Notes: generated from the sequence alone by a model not told the origin. Positions 16,726 to 24,288 are shown, counted from the stretch's first letter. The stretch: 52,344 nucleotides of DNA from an uncultured bacterium (GCA_945873205.1 CAMCCC010000015.1:1-52344); one strand, 5' to 3'. A program made the numbers and translations.

Positions 16726-16975
16726 CTTGTCAAAAAAGTCCCTTTTACGTGCTGCGCCAGTGGGTTCTGCCGGTCAAAGGCTTCCCCTTGAGGGGAAGCT
16801 GGCGGCATAGCCGACTGATGAGGTGGTAAGTAAAAACTGGAAAAAACAGAAATTTCCGGCAAAAAACGCGGGGTTTCCACCTCATCCGCCCAGTGTGCGC
16901 ACTGGGCACCTTCCCCTCCAGGGGAAGGCTTGAGAAAGCGTTTTCCTTCCTCGCAGCGTGGTTTTTTGACAGTCT
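16726..16975. mobile_element. 250-bp terminal-inverted-repeat element carrying two palindromic units
   Basis: Ends are CTTGTCAAAAAAGTCCC (left) and TTTTTTGACAGTC (right). Inside are two copies, in inverted orientation, of a two-hairpin unit: 16779-16826 (GGCTTCCCC...GATGAGGTGG) and 16877-16929 (CCACCTCAT...GGGGAAGGC). The element is closely similar to the one at 42404-42657 over its whole length. It has no coding capacity and lies between convergent genes. A MITE-like or BIME-like non-autonomous element is the best description. Confidence 0.75.
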
Positions 16976-16980
16976 CGATA

Positions 16981-17007
16981 AAAACACCCGTTGCAGGTGG
17001 TCTTTTT
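16981..17007 (-). terminator. Terminator-like hairpin downstream of brnQ
   Basis: AAAAACACC...GGTGGTCTTTTTT is a degenerate version of the terminator at 16692-16722. On the minus strand it gives a short CACC/GGTG stem followed by TTTTTAT, in position to end brnQ transcription. Confidence 0.5.
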
Positions 17008-17022
17008 TGTTCGTCCGTCAGC

Positions 17023-18345
17023 TCAGTTTGTTGGAGAATCCGGGTCAATGGGGTCATATTCCTTGCTCTTGAAAAACAGGGCCCCCAGCACGCCGAAGAA
17101 AGCGGCGGGCAGAATCCAGCCGAAGCCCAGGCTGGAAAGGGGCAGCCGGTGCAGAAAGGCCATGGGCAGGCCAAAGCCCTCCGCCGCTTCCATCAGGCTC
17201 ACCAGCAGGGCACCCAATGCCGCCATGCGGTGGATGCCCTTTTCCGGCAGCCACTTGCGGAAGAAGGCCAGCAGAATCAGCACCAGGGTGGGCGGGTAGA
17301 CGATGCCCAGCACCGGCGCGGCAATGGCAATGATCTGATCCAGACCGAAGTTGGCAAACAAGGCGCTGCAGGCGCAGATAAGAATCACCAGGGTTTTATA
17401 ACTGAGGCGGCCCCTGAAAAGCCCCTCAAAATAGGCTGCGGCTGCACTGGTGAGGCCCACGGCGGTGGTGACGCAGGCCAGACCCACCACCAGGGCGAAG
17501 ATGGCAAGGCCCGTCCGGCCCAGCAGCCGGCCCACAATATTCAGAACCAGTGCGGAGCGGTTGATCCCCGGGTCATAGAAGGTGGAGGCGGTGGCGCCCA
17601 GATAGCTCAGGCCCATATACACCACCAGCAGGCCCAGGGCAGCCACCAGCCCTGCGCTGGCCACGATCTTTTTCCGGGCCTTTTCCCCGGTATAGCCCTT
17701 TTCTTCCGCGCTTTTGAGGACGATATAGCCAAAGACCAGGGTCGCCAGCACGTCCATGGTCTGGTAGCCGGAGATGATGCCCTCGCCGGGAACATTCTCC
17801 GCGGCGGCAACCGGGGCAACGGGACCCAGGGGCTTCACCACTCCCACCACGATCAGCGCCAGCAGGCCCACAAACAGGGCCGGGGTAAGGAATTTGCCCA
17901 CGATGTCCACCACCGCCGACTCCTGAATACACAGGGCCAGCACCAGGCCGAAGTAAATCAGGGAAAAGACCACCGGGTTCACGCCCGGCAGCAGGGGCTG
18001 GATGGACAGCTCAAAGGTGGTGGCCCCCGTCCTGGGGATGGCCAGCATGGGGCCGATGCACAGGACGATGGCCGTCATCAAGATGTTGGCGGGAACAGGG
18101 CCCAGGTCGCTCATCAATTGCTCGGCGCCGCCCCGGTCCAGCAGGGCAAACAGCGCCGCCAGCGCCAGGCCGATATCGGCAATATAGTAGCACACAAAGC
18201 CCAGGATCCACTCCGGCCCGGACACCAGCCCCAGATAGGGCGGAAAAATCACGTTGCCGGCTCCGAAGAACATGGAAAACAACGCGAAACCAATCACAAA
18301 GATATCCTGTTTTCTGGCCTTTATAGCTTGTTCCTCCTGTCTCAT
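17023..18345 (-). CDS. brnQ: Branched-chain amino acid:cation symporter BrnQ
   Basis: A 440-aa, ~12-helix LIVCS-family carrier for leucine, isoleucine and valine with Na+ or H+. The opening FALFSMFFGAGNVIFPPYLG block and later YQTMDVLATLVFGYIVL are characteristic. The start is uncertain. The ATG at 18345 lies ~25 nt after the predicted transcription start with no good ribosome binding site. A strong AGGAGG at 18333-18338 lies inside the frame, 8 nt before an ATA codon (Ile8), and family members usually begin close to that point. Transcribed from the promoter at 18377-18405. Confidence 0.93.
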   Translation of the reverse strand: MRQEEQAIKARKQDIFVIGFALFSMFFGAGNVIFPPYLGLVSGPEWILGFVCYYIADIGLALAALFALLDRGGAEQLMSDLGPVPANILMTAIVLCIGPMLAIPRTGATTFELSIQPLLPGVNPVVFSLIYFGLVLALCIQESAVVDIVGKFLTPALFVGLLALIVVGVVKPLGPVAPVAAAENVPGEGIISGYQTMDVLATLVFGYIVLKSAEEKGYTGEKARKKIVASAGLVAALGLLVVYMGLSYLGATASTFYDPGINRSALVLNIVGRLLGRTGLAIFALVVGLACVTTAVGLTSAAAAYFEGLFRGRLSYKTLVILICACSALFANFGLDQIIAIAAPVLGIVYPPTLVLILLAFFRKWLPEKGIHRMAALGALLVSLMEAAEGFGLPMAFLHRLPLSSLGFGWILPAAFFGVLGALFFKSKEYDPIDPDSPTN

Positions 18346-18376
18346 AAAAAGCGTTCTGCCACACCAAAATACGTCA

Positions 18377-18405
18377 GTATAATTATAATTGGGATTTTTT
18401 GTCAA
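18377..18405 (-). promoter_or_regulatory. Promoter of brnQ
   Basis: On the minus strand TTGACA (18400-18405), 17-bp spacer, TTATAC (18377-18382). An alternative TATAAT at 18382-18387 is too close to the -35. Confidence 0.7.
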
Positions 18406-18446
18406 GTCAATATTGGTAAAATTGCCCAAAGGGTGGATTTTTAACC

Positions 18447-18470
18447 GCCGGAACGTTCCGGCAGCGCTGC
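18447..18470. repeat. Two adjacent perfect palindromes in the brnQ-noc gap
   Basis: GCCGGAACGTTCCGGC (18447-18462) and GCAGCGCTGC (18461-18470) overlap by 2 bp. The rest of the 432-bp gap (18346-18777) is AT-richer, holds the brnQ promoter and a CGCTTTT/AAAAGCG repeat near 18551-18568, and shows no gene. The palindromes could be operator sites; no T-run follows. Confidence 0.55.
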
Positions 18471-18777
18471 ATTTTCCCATGAATAAAGTGAGTGCTTATA
18501 GCGGCGGCGGGGACAACTTTCCCGCGGAAAAGGCTGAAATTGCAGGGAGAACGCTTTTAAGAAAAAGCGCTACCGTTCTGCGTTATTTTCATAAAAAAGT
18601 GAATATTTCCCCCGCAATAAACTGGAATATTTTTCCGAGTTTGTAAAGCAAAATTTTTTATGCGCCCTTATCCCCTGTCCCGGGTTCCAGGCCGTTTTTT
18701 CCCCTGCTTTCGCACAAGATGTAGTGTATTCTATCCTTAGCTTTAGGTGCAGACCACAAGATAAGGAGGCATTTATC

Positions 18778-19614
18778 ATGCAGGCAACACGCACCCGGCC
18801 CGCGCTGCGGCGGGGCGGTATCGTTTATCTCAGCACGGAGGACATTGTTCCCAACCCGGTGCAGCCCAGAAAGCTCTTTGACGACGAGGGGCTGGAGGAA
18901 CTGAGCCGGAGCATCAAGGATTACGGGATTCTCAACCCCCTGTCTGTCCGGCTTCGGGGCAGCCGCTATGAGCTGGTGGCAGGGGAACGGCGGCTGCGGG
19001 CAGCCCGGCTGGCGGGGCTGAAGGAGGTGCCCTGCATCCTGCTGGATGTGAATATGGAGGACGCCAGTCTCATTGCGCTGGTGGAGAATTTGCAGCGGCG
19101 GGACCTGGATTTCATCGAGGAAGCCAACGGCATCAACCAGCTGATCCGTATGTTCGGCATGAGCCAGGAGGAGGCGGCCCGGCGGATCGGCAAATCCCAG
19201 TCGGCGGTGGCCAACAAGCTGCGGCTGCTGCGGCTGCCCCAGGACGTGCTGGAGGCGCTGCGGCAAAACGGCCTGACCGAGCGGCATGGCCGGGCGCTGC
19301 TGCGGCTGCCGGACAGCGAGAGCCAGCGGGCCGCCCTGCTGTACATCATCGACAACGGGCTCACCGTGGCGGCCACCGACGCCTACATCGACGCGCTGCT
19401 GCAGGCGCCGGAGGAGCCGGAGGTGCCGGAAGCACCCAGGGCCGAAGGCCGCCGCACCTTCGTGCTGAAGGACGTGCGGGTGTTCCTCAACACCCTGTCC
19501 CGGAGCATCGACCTGATGAAGCAGGGCGGCATCGACGCAGGAGTCCGCCGGGAGGAGACGGAGGACCAGCTGATCCTCACCATCTCCATCCCCAAGGGAA
19601 AAACCGCAGAATAG
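18778..19614 (+). CDS. noc: ParB/Noc-family nucleoid occlusion-type protein
   Basis: A 278-aa ParB-fold protein: N-terminal CTP-binding/clamp domain with VPNPVQPRKLFD and the GERRLRAA motif (about residues 69-76), a helix-turn-helix (SQEEAARRIGKSQSAVANKLRLL, in two halves around 125-147), and a dimerisation tail. No parA lies beside it. The segment LTERHGRALLRL resembles Noc, which coats DNA and keeps the division septum off the nucleoid, but ParB/Spo0J cannot be excluded. No parS-like or Noc-site palindrome was found in the window. The ATG at 18778 has ATAAGGAGG upstream. Confidence 0.85.
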   Translation: MQATRTRPALRRGGIVYLSTEDIVPNPVQPRKLFDDEGLEELSRSIKDYGILNPLSVRLRGSRYELVAGERRLRAARLAGLKEVPCILLDVNMEDASLIALVENLQRRDLDFIEEANGINQLIRMFGMSQEEAARRIGKSQSAVANKLRLLRLPQDVLEALRQNGLTERHGRALLRLPDSESQRAALLYIIDNGLTVAATDAYIDALLQAPEEPEVPEAPRAEGRRTFVLKDVRVFLNTLSRSIDLMKQGGIDAGVRREETEDQLILTISIPKGKTAE

Positions 19615-19620
19615 GACAAG

Positions 19621-19659
19621 GTTCCTCCCTTATATACTACTTGTATATAGGGGAGGAAC
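19621..19659 (+). promoter_or_regulatory. 16-bp hairpin covering the ymxH ribosome binding site
   Basis: GTTCCTCCCTTATATA (19621-19636) pairs along its full length (one G-U pair) with TATATAGGGGAGGAAC (19644-19659), loop CTACTTG. The right arm contains the GGGGAGG that serves the ATG at 19664. No T-run follows, so it is not a terminator. If formed in the mRNA it would block initiation. Confidence 0.75.
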
Positions 19660-19663
19660 TGTT

Positions 19664-19942
19664 ATGACCAGTTATTATTCTGAGCTGCGCTACAAAGAAG
19701 TGATCGATATTCACACGGGGCTGCGGCTGGGCTATGTGTGCGACCTGGAATTTGACGATACGGAGGGCCGGCTGGTAAGTCTGGTGACGCCGGGGCGGAG
19801 CAAGTTCTTCGGGCTACTGGGCCGGGAGGACGACTATGTGCTGCCCTGGGGCTGCATCGTGCGCATCGGCGGGGACATCATCCTGGTGGAGGCCAAGGGG
19901 GAATTGATGCGGCGGAAACGGCAGCACCGGCCGTTTTTTTAA
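19664..19942 (+). CDS. YlmC/YmxH-family sporulation-associated PRC-barrel protein
   Basis: A 92-aa PRC-barrel protein. SELRYKEVIDIHTGLRLGYVCDLEFD and the later DYVLPWGCIVRIGGDIILV are the family pattern of YlmC and YmxH, small Firmicutes proteins associated with sporulation. The biochemical role is unknown. The ATG at 19664 uses GGGGAGG, which is buried in a long hairpin. The last codons (RPFF, stop TAA) lie inside a terminator, so the stop is in its T-run. It follows noc by 49 nt. Confidence 0.88.
   Translation: MTSYYSELRYKEVIDIHTGLRLGYVCDLEFDDTEGRLVSLVTPGRSKFFGLLGREDDYVLPWGCIVRIGGDIILVEAKGELMRRKRQHRPFF
19916..19940 (+). terminator. Terminator overlapping the end of ymxH
   Basis: AAACGGC (19916-19922) pairs with GCCGTTT (19930-19936), loop AGCACCG, running into seven Ts (19934-19940). 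The stop codon TAA begins in the T-run. Confidence 0.75.
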
Positions 19943-19944
19943 CC

Positions 19945-19973
19945 TTGCCGGGCGTATGATTATGGGGTATAAT
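19945..19973 (+). promoter_or_regulatory. Promoter of the lipoprotein-hflX-yigZ unit
   Basis: TTGCCG (19945-19950), 17-bp spacer, perfect TATAAT (19968-19973), 48 bp before the lipoprotein start. Confidence 0.7.
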
Positions 19974-20021
19974 ATAGAAATGAGCCTGTACCCATGAAAA
20001 AATAGCCTGCTTGAGGTGACT

Positions 20022-20858
20022 ATGAAAAAGATCATTCTGCCGCTGCTGCTGATGTGCCTGCTGCTTTGCGCCTGCTCTAAGGAGCTGGAGCCCTGGGAGA
20101 TGCCCCAGGTGGACGCGGCGCCCACGGCAGCACCCACTGCGGCCCCCAGCTTCAATGCCGGCTCCGGCCCGGAAAAATATGTCTGGAACGAGGCACTCAG
20201 CTTCAACATCGCCTCCCCCGGCGTCACCGGGGAGCGGATCCAGCAGGAGCTGAGCCACAGCAAGAGCCTGCAGCTGTTCGGGCAAAGCCTGCTGCCGGAG
20301 GCCATCTTTACCGAGAGCCACAGCCAGTATACGCCCCGCTATCTGCAAAAGGCCCAGCACGCGGTGCTGGTGGACAGCGAGGGAGCGCTGATGGAAAACG
20401 CCTATGTGGAGTATCTGTATCTGCCGAAAAACGGCAACGAAAAGCGGGGCATCACGGTGATGGCGGAGCTTTGCAGCCATGAGACCCTGCTGCAGATCCA
20501 GCAGCGGAGCCTGACGCCCCACACCGTTTTTGAGGCGGGGGTGGTCCCCGCGGTGTCCTCCTACTATCTGGATGACTTTCTGCTGTTCAAGGTGGGGGAC
20601 GTCCGCTATGCCCAGGCCACGGTGCTGCCCGGCTCCTATTTCTCCCGGGTGGCCGCCATTGAGCGGGGTCTCGCGGAGGATGAGGAGCTGAGTCTGCCCA
20701 GGCAGGTGCTGCTGAGCTTCACCTGCGGGGAGGACATCAGCGACGAGGAATTCATCAGCGCCGTGTGCAAAATCTGGAAGTGCGGCAGCGGCATTGCACC
20801 GGAGGCCCCGGTGGAGACGCCCCGGCTGCCCCAGGTGGGCGAAAAGGGCGCGGCATAA
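20022..20858 (+). CDS. Lipoprotein of unknown function
   Basis: A 278-aa product with a lipoprotein signal: MKKIILPLLLMCLLL then lipobox LCAC (Cys18). A short linker with PTAAPTAAPS (residues ~33-43) follows, then a globular domain without a family I recognise. It is probably anchored on the outer face of the membrane. The ATG at 20022 follows TTGAGGTG; the GTG at 20016 is part of that binding site. It is 32 nt upstream of hflX and has its own promoter, so it likely leads the operon with hflX and yigZ. Confidence 0.75.
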   Translation: MKKIILPLLLMCLLLCACSKELEPWEMPQVDAAPTAAPTAAPSFNAGSGPEKYVWNEALSFNIASPGVTGERIQQELSHSKSLQLFGQSLLPEAIFTESHSQYTPRYLQKAQHAVLVDSEGALMENAYVEYLYLPKNGNEKRGITVMAELCSHETLLQIQQRSLTPHTVFEAGVVPAVSSYYLDDFLLFKVGDVRYAQATVLPGSYFSRVAAIERGLAEDEELSLPRQVLLSFTCGEDISDEEFISAVCKIWKCGSGIAPEAPVETPRLPQVGEKGAA

Positions 20859-20890
20859 ACAAGGACCATAAGAGGAGCCATGCTTTATAT

Positions 20891-22186
20891 ATGGAAAACA
20901 CAGAGATAAAGAAAGAGAGAGCCGTGCTGGCCGGGCTGGCCGCCGCCAGCATGGAGGAGAGCGAGCGCTCCAGCGAGGTATCCATGGAGGAGCTGGCCGC
21001 CCTGGTGGAGACCGCCGGCGGCGAGACCGTGGCCATGATGATGCAGAACCGGCCCACGCCGGACCCCCGCAGCTTTCTGGGGGACGGCAAGGTGCAGGAG
21101 CTGAAGGAACTGATCGAGGCCAACGAGTGCGATCTGGCAGTATTTGACAATGAGCTGTCCCCCTCCCAGATGCGGGTACTGGGGGAGGAGCTGGGGGTCA
21201 AGGTGCTGGACCGCAGCGGGTTGATCCTGGACATCTTTGCCCAGCGGGCCCAGACCCGGGAGGGCCAATTGCAGGTGGAGCTGGCTCAATACAAGTATCT
21301 GCTGCCCCGGCTGACCGGCATGTGGACCCATCTGGTGCGGCAGACCGCCAGCGGCGGCTCCTCCCCCATCGGCACCCGCGGCCCCGGTGAGACCCAGCTG
21401 GAGACCGACCGCCGGCACATCCGGCGGAAGATCCAGAAGCTGGAGGAGGAGCTGGCCGCAGTGCGGAAGGTACGCAGCACCCAGCGCCGCCGCCGGGAGA
21501 AGAACGCCATGCCGGTGGTGGCCCTGGTGGGCTACACCAATGCGGGCAAATCCACCCTTTTAAACTGCCTGACCGGGGCGGACATCCCCGCCAACAACCG
21601 GCTGTTCGACACGCTGGACACCACCACCCGCCGGCTGCGCATCGACGAGACCCAGGAGGTGCTGCTGTCGGACACGGTGGGCTTTATCCGCAAGCTGCCC
21701 ACCCATCTGATCGAGGCCTTCAAGGCCACGCTGGAGGAGCTGCGCTTTGCCGATGTGCTGCTGCATGTGATCGACATCTCCAACCCGGAATGGGAGGCCC
21801 AGGCCCGGGTGGTGGAGGACCTGATCCGCCAGCTGGGGGCCGAGACCACCCCCTGCATCCGGGTGTTCAACAAGTGCGACGCTTATATCGGTATCCTTCC
21901 CCATGGGGAAGATGTGGTCTGCATCTCCGCCAAAAGCGGTGAGGGGGCGGCGGAGCTGGTGGCAAAGCTTTCCCAGATGCTGGACAAGGGGAAGAAGCGG
22001 GTGAAGCTGAAGATCCCCTACGCTGCTTCCGCCCTGGTGGACAGCCTGAACCGGGAGGCAGTGATCCATTCGTTGGAGTATACCGACGAGGGGATCGAGG
22101 CGGAGGTCACGGTGGCGCCGGCCCTGTTCGGCCGGGTGAAGGCCTACATCCCCGGCTACACCGAGCCGAAGGAGGACTGGGAATGA
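20891..22186 (+). CDS. hflX: Ribosome-associated GTPase HflX
   Basis: HflX binds the 50S subunit and splits or rescues stalled ribosomes. The 431-aa protein has the N-terminal nucleotide-binding HflX domain, the glycine-rich linker (GGSSPIGTRGPGETQLETDRR, in two halves around residues 155-175) and a TrmE-Era-type G domain: G1 GYTNAGKST, G3 DTVGFI, G4 NKCD, G5 ISAKSG. The ATG at 20891 starts MENTEIKKER. The GAGGAG site is ~15 nt upstream, a little far, so the start is likely but not certain. It overlaps yigZ by 4 nt. Confidence 0.95.
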   Translation: MENTEIKKERAVLAGLAAASMEESERSSEVSMEELAALVETAGGETVAMMMQNRPTPDPRSFLGDGKVQELKELIEANECDLAVFDNELSPSQMRVLGEELGVKVLDRSGLILDIFAQRAQTREGQLQVELAQYKYLLPRLTGMWTHLVRQTASGGSSPIGTRGPGETQLETDRRHIRRKIQKLEEELAAVRKVRSTQRRRREKNAMPVVALVGYTNAGKSTLLNCLTGADIPANNRLFDTLDTTTRRLRIDETQEVLLSDTVGFIRKLPTHLIEAFKATLEELRFADVLLHVIDISNPEWEAQARVVEDLIRQLGAETTPCIRVFNKCDAYIGILPHGEDVVCISAKSGEGAAELVAKLSQMLDKGKKRVKLKIPYAASALVDSLNREAVIHSLEYTDEGIEAEVTVAPALFGRVKAYIPGYTEPKEDWE

Positions 22187-22809
22187 GCGAATATTTCATC
22201 CCCGCCGGGCCCGGCGAGGCGGAATTTACCGAAAAGCGCTCCCGCTTTCTGGGGCACATCCGCCATGTGGAGAGCGAGGAGGAGGCCAAGGCCTTCATTA
22301 ATCAGATCAAAAAGGAACATTACGACGCCCGGCACAACTGCTGGTGCTACCTGCTGCGCGGCGGGGTGGAGCGCTACTCCGACGACGGGGAGCCCCAGGG
22401 CACGGCGGGCATCCCCATGCTGGAGGTCTTTCGCCGGGAGGGCGTGACGGACATGGTGTGCGTGGTGACCCGGTACTTCGGCGGGGTGCTGCTGGGGGCC
22501 GGCGGGCTGCTGCGGGCCTACACCAAGAGCGCCAAGGACGCCCTGGACGCCGCCGGGACTGCGGTGGTGCGGCCCTGGGTGGAGGCGGAAGTGCCCTGCT
22601 CCTACGCCATGGCGGAGCGGCTGAAAAACGAAGTGACCGCTATGGGCGGCCAGGTGGCCGGGATGGACTATGCCGCGGGGGTGACCATCCGGGCGCTGGT
22701 GCCTCAGGAGGGCTTTGAGGCTTTCAAGGCCCGGATCTTTGACGTGAGCAACGGCAGCGTCACCCCCCTGGCTGTGGGGGAAACCCACCAGGCGGTAAGA
22801 ATCAAATAA
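22183..22809 (+). CDS. YigZ/IMPACT family protein
   Basis: A 208-aa member of the YigZ family (UPF0029 N-terminal domain related to eukaryotic IMPACT). Typical blocks are KRSRFLGHIRHVESEEEA, the YSDDGEPQGTAGIPML motif at about residues 65-80, and VVTRYFGGVLLGAGGLLRAY. The C-terminal ferredoxin-like domain (about 135-205) is present. The exact role in bacteria is unknown; a link to translation control is inferred from IMPACT. Its ATG overlaps the hflX stop (ATGA), so the two are translationally coupled. Confidence 0.92.
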   Translation: MSEYFIPAGPGEAEFTEKRSRFLGHIRHVESEEEAKAFINQIKKEHYDARHNCWCYLLRGGVERYSDDGEPQGTAGIPMLEVFRREGVTDMVCVVTRYFGGVLLGAGGLLRAYTKSAKDALDAAGTAVVRPWVEAEVPCSYAMAERLKNEVTAMGGQVAGMDYAAGVTIRALVPQEGFEAFKARIFDVSNGSVTPLAVGETHQAVRIK

Positions 22810-22817
22810 CATAACAG

Positions 22818-22863
22818 TTCCAGCCCCGGAGGGGCCGCAAAGGCGGCAGCTCCGGGGCTGGAA
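22818..22863. terminator. Hairpin between convergent yigZ and the LytTR gene
   Basis: A 13-bp stem TTCCAGCCCCGGA / TCCGGGGCTGGAA encloses a second 5-bp stem GCCGC/GCGGC. There is no good T-run on either side, so it may act as a weak terminator or an mRNA 3-prime stabiliser. Confidence 0.55.
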
Positions 22864-22898
22864 GTTCTCTCTGCCCAGACGGCAGAACACGCGGCGTT

Positions 22899-23618
22899 TT
22901 ATCCCTTGAAATAAGCAAAGAAGCGGGCGCGGGCCTGGCGGCGATAGGTGCGGCTCATGGGGATGCTGCTGCCGTTATCCAGGTGAAACTCGTTATTGGA
23001 CTGGGCGGTGATCCGGGCCAGGTTCACCCAATAGCCCTGATGGCAGCGGACAAAGGTGTCCTCCACGCCCAGAAGCAGTTCCTCCGGGTGCTGACTGGCA
23101 AGGTAATCCCCCTTGGCCGTGACCACGCGGCATTTGCGGCCGCAGCGCTCCACATACAGCACCTCCTCCAGAGGAATGACCGTGGTTTTGCCGCCGGTTT
23201 TGGCGGCGATGCTGGTGCGGCGGGGGCGGTTTTCCAGCATCCTTACCGCCTGCCTCAAAGCGTCCCTGGCCTGGCCTTCCCTCTGCTTTTTTGACAGGAA
23301 GTACCGGCGCTCCCTTTCACAGACTTCCCAGCTGCCGTCAAGATAGCCGGCAAGGAAAAGGATGCGGCAGCGGGGCACAAGCTGGTTCAGGCAGCGGGCG
23401 ATATGCATCTCCCTGGAAAAAACAGCATCCCTTCCCACGCTGCCATTGAGAATGGCAATGTCCGGCGTATAGGTCCCGGCGGACACCGCCCGCAGCAGTG
23501 CCTGGGGTGAAAGGAAGCCCTCGATCTGCGCCCGCTGGGCAGAGAGTTCCCGCCCCACCAGCTCCGCAGCATAGCACAGATGCAGCGGTTCCTTATCGCA
23601 AATGGCAATTTTGAGCAT
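22899..23618 (-). CDS. LytTR-family response regulator with a degenerate receiver
   Basis: A 239-aa regulator: N-terminal receiver-like domain (about 1-120) and a C-terminal LytTR DNA-binding domain (about 135-239; IPLEEVLYVERCGRK and DTFVRCHQGYWVNLARI). In the receiver the acidic pair is CDKE (only Asp8) and the usual phospho-Asp position reads AILNGS (Asn58). It therefore probably works without phosphorylation. No histidine kinase is adjacent. ATG at 23618 follows GAGGGGGA; the frame opens 6 nt earlier. Two exact 11-bp direct repeats lie upstream in the divergent gap. Confidence 0.85.
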   Translation of the reverse strand: MLKIAICDKEPLHLCYAAELVGRELSAQRAQIEGFLSPQALLRAVSAGTYTPDIAILNGSVGRDAVFSREMHIARCLNQLVPRCRILFLAGYLDGSWEVCERERRYFLSKKQREGQARDALRQAVRMLENRPRRTSIAAKTGGKTTVIPLEEVLYVERCGRKCRVVTAKGDYLASQHPEELLLGVEDTFVRCHQGYWVNLARITAQSNNEFHLDNGSSIPMSRTYRRQARARFFAYFKG

Positions 23619-23651
23619 AACCACTCCCCCTCTCCGGGCTGTTGTCTCAGG

Positions 23652-23683
23652 TGCGGATTTTGCATAAAAAAATGCGGATTTTG
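23652..23683. promoter_or_regulatory. 11-bp direct repeat, probable LytTR binding site
   Basis: TGCGGATTTTG occurs at 23652-23662 and again at 23673-23683, a period of exactly 21 bp. LytTR regulators (AgrA, ComE) bind pairs of ~9-bp repeats with this spacing. The pair ends about 10 bp before a poor -35 and 17-spaced TATATT (23716-23721) leading to the small plus-strand genes. Confidence 0.6.
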
Positions 23684-23786
23684 TCGAATCGGGTTTTCAT
23701 CGGCGGTTTTTCATGTATATTGGTTTTACAAAGTCGAAGGTTATTTGCCCGGCTTTGATTTCTTTTATGAAAGAGCGTGGGAGAAA

Positions 23787-23978
23787 ATGGCTTCGGAAAA
23801 TGTTCATGTGAGCCTGTTGGTACCGACCGAACTGGACGCGGCGCTGCGGGCGCTGCACACAGGTCCTTACGCCGGTAAGAGCCTGGCGGATATCTACCGG
23901 CTGATGCTCTGGCGGGGCCTGGGGCGCACGGAAGAGCTGCTCAAAGAAAAGGCGGAAACAGGAGGTCTGAAAAAATGA
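23787..23978 (+). CDS. Small protein, possibly ribbon-helix-helix
   Basis: A 63-aa protein starting MASENVHVSLLVPTELDAAL at the ATG at 23787, with GGGAGA upstream. The layout (a short strand VHVSLLVP, a helix from TELDAALRAL, a loop, a second helix SLADIYRLMLWRGL, and a charged tail) fits a ribbon-helix-helix fold, but I do not recognise a specific family. The frame is open from 23580, but that part overlaps the divergent regulator and is unlikely to be used. It overlaps the next gene by 4 nt and is downstream of the LytTR-type repeats. Confidence 0.6.
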   Translation: MASENVHVSLLVPTELDAALRALHTGPYAGKSLADIYRLMLWRGLGRTEELLKEKAETGGLKK

Positions 23979-24211
23979 CAAACAACAACGCAAACCCTGT
24001 GAGCGCCAAGGCGCTGGGCAACGGGATCACCATATACCGGGCACAGCAGTACCCCGGGCTGTGGAAGGTCTGGGCACGGCTGAACCTGGATGTGCCGCTG
24101 GCAGAGTATCAGAACATCAATCAGCCGGAACTGGAATTCATTGAAAAAAGGCTGGAAGAAAAATACGCCCACATCAGCACGGAGCAGCTTTTGCTGCTGT
24201 GTGAAGATTGA
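23975..24211 (+). CDS. Small protein of unknown function
   Basis: A 78-aa soluble protein, MTNNNANPVSAKALGNGITI..., not recognised. It has two aromatic-rich stretches (ITIYRAQQYPGLWKVWARL) and an acidic helix toward the end. The ATG at 23975 overlaps the previous stop (ATGA) and has AGGAGG ~10 nt upstream, so both small genes are expressed together. A strong terminator follows at 24289. Confidence 0.65.
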   Translation: MTNNNANPVSAKALGNGITIYRAQQYPGLWKVWARLNLDVPLAEYQNINQPELEFIEKRLEEKYAHISTEQLLLLCED

Positions 24212-24288
24212 TTTGCCCGGTGAACAGCGGGCTGCCGCAGGAGAAGGGTTTATCCCGCCCGCCTGCATCCGTCTGTTTGTCCAACTTG

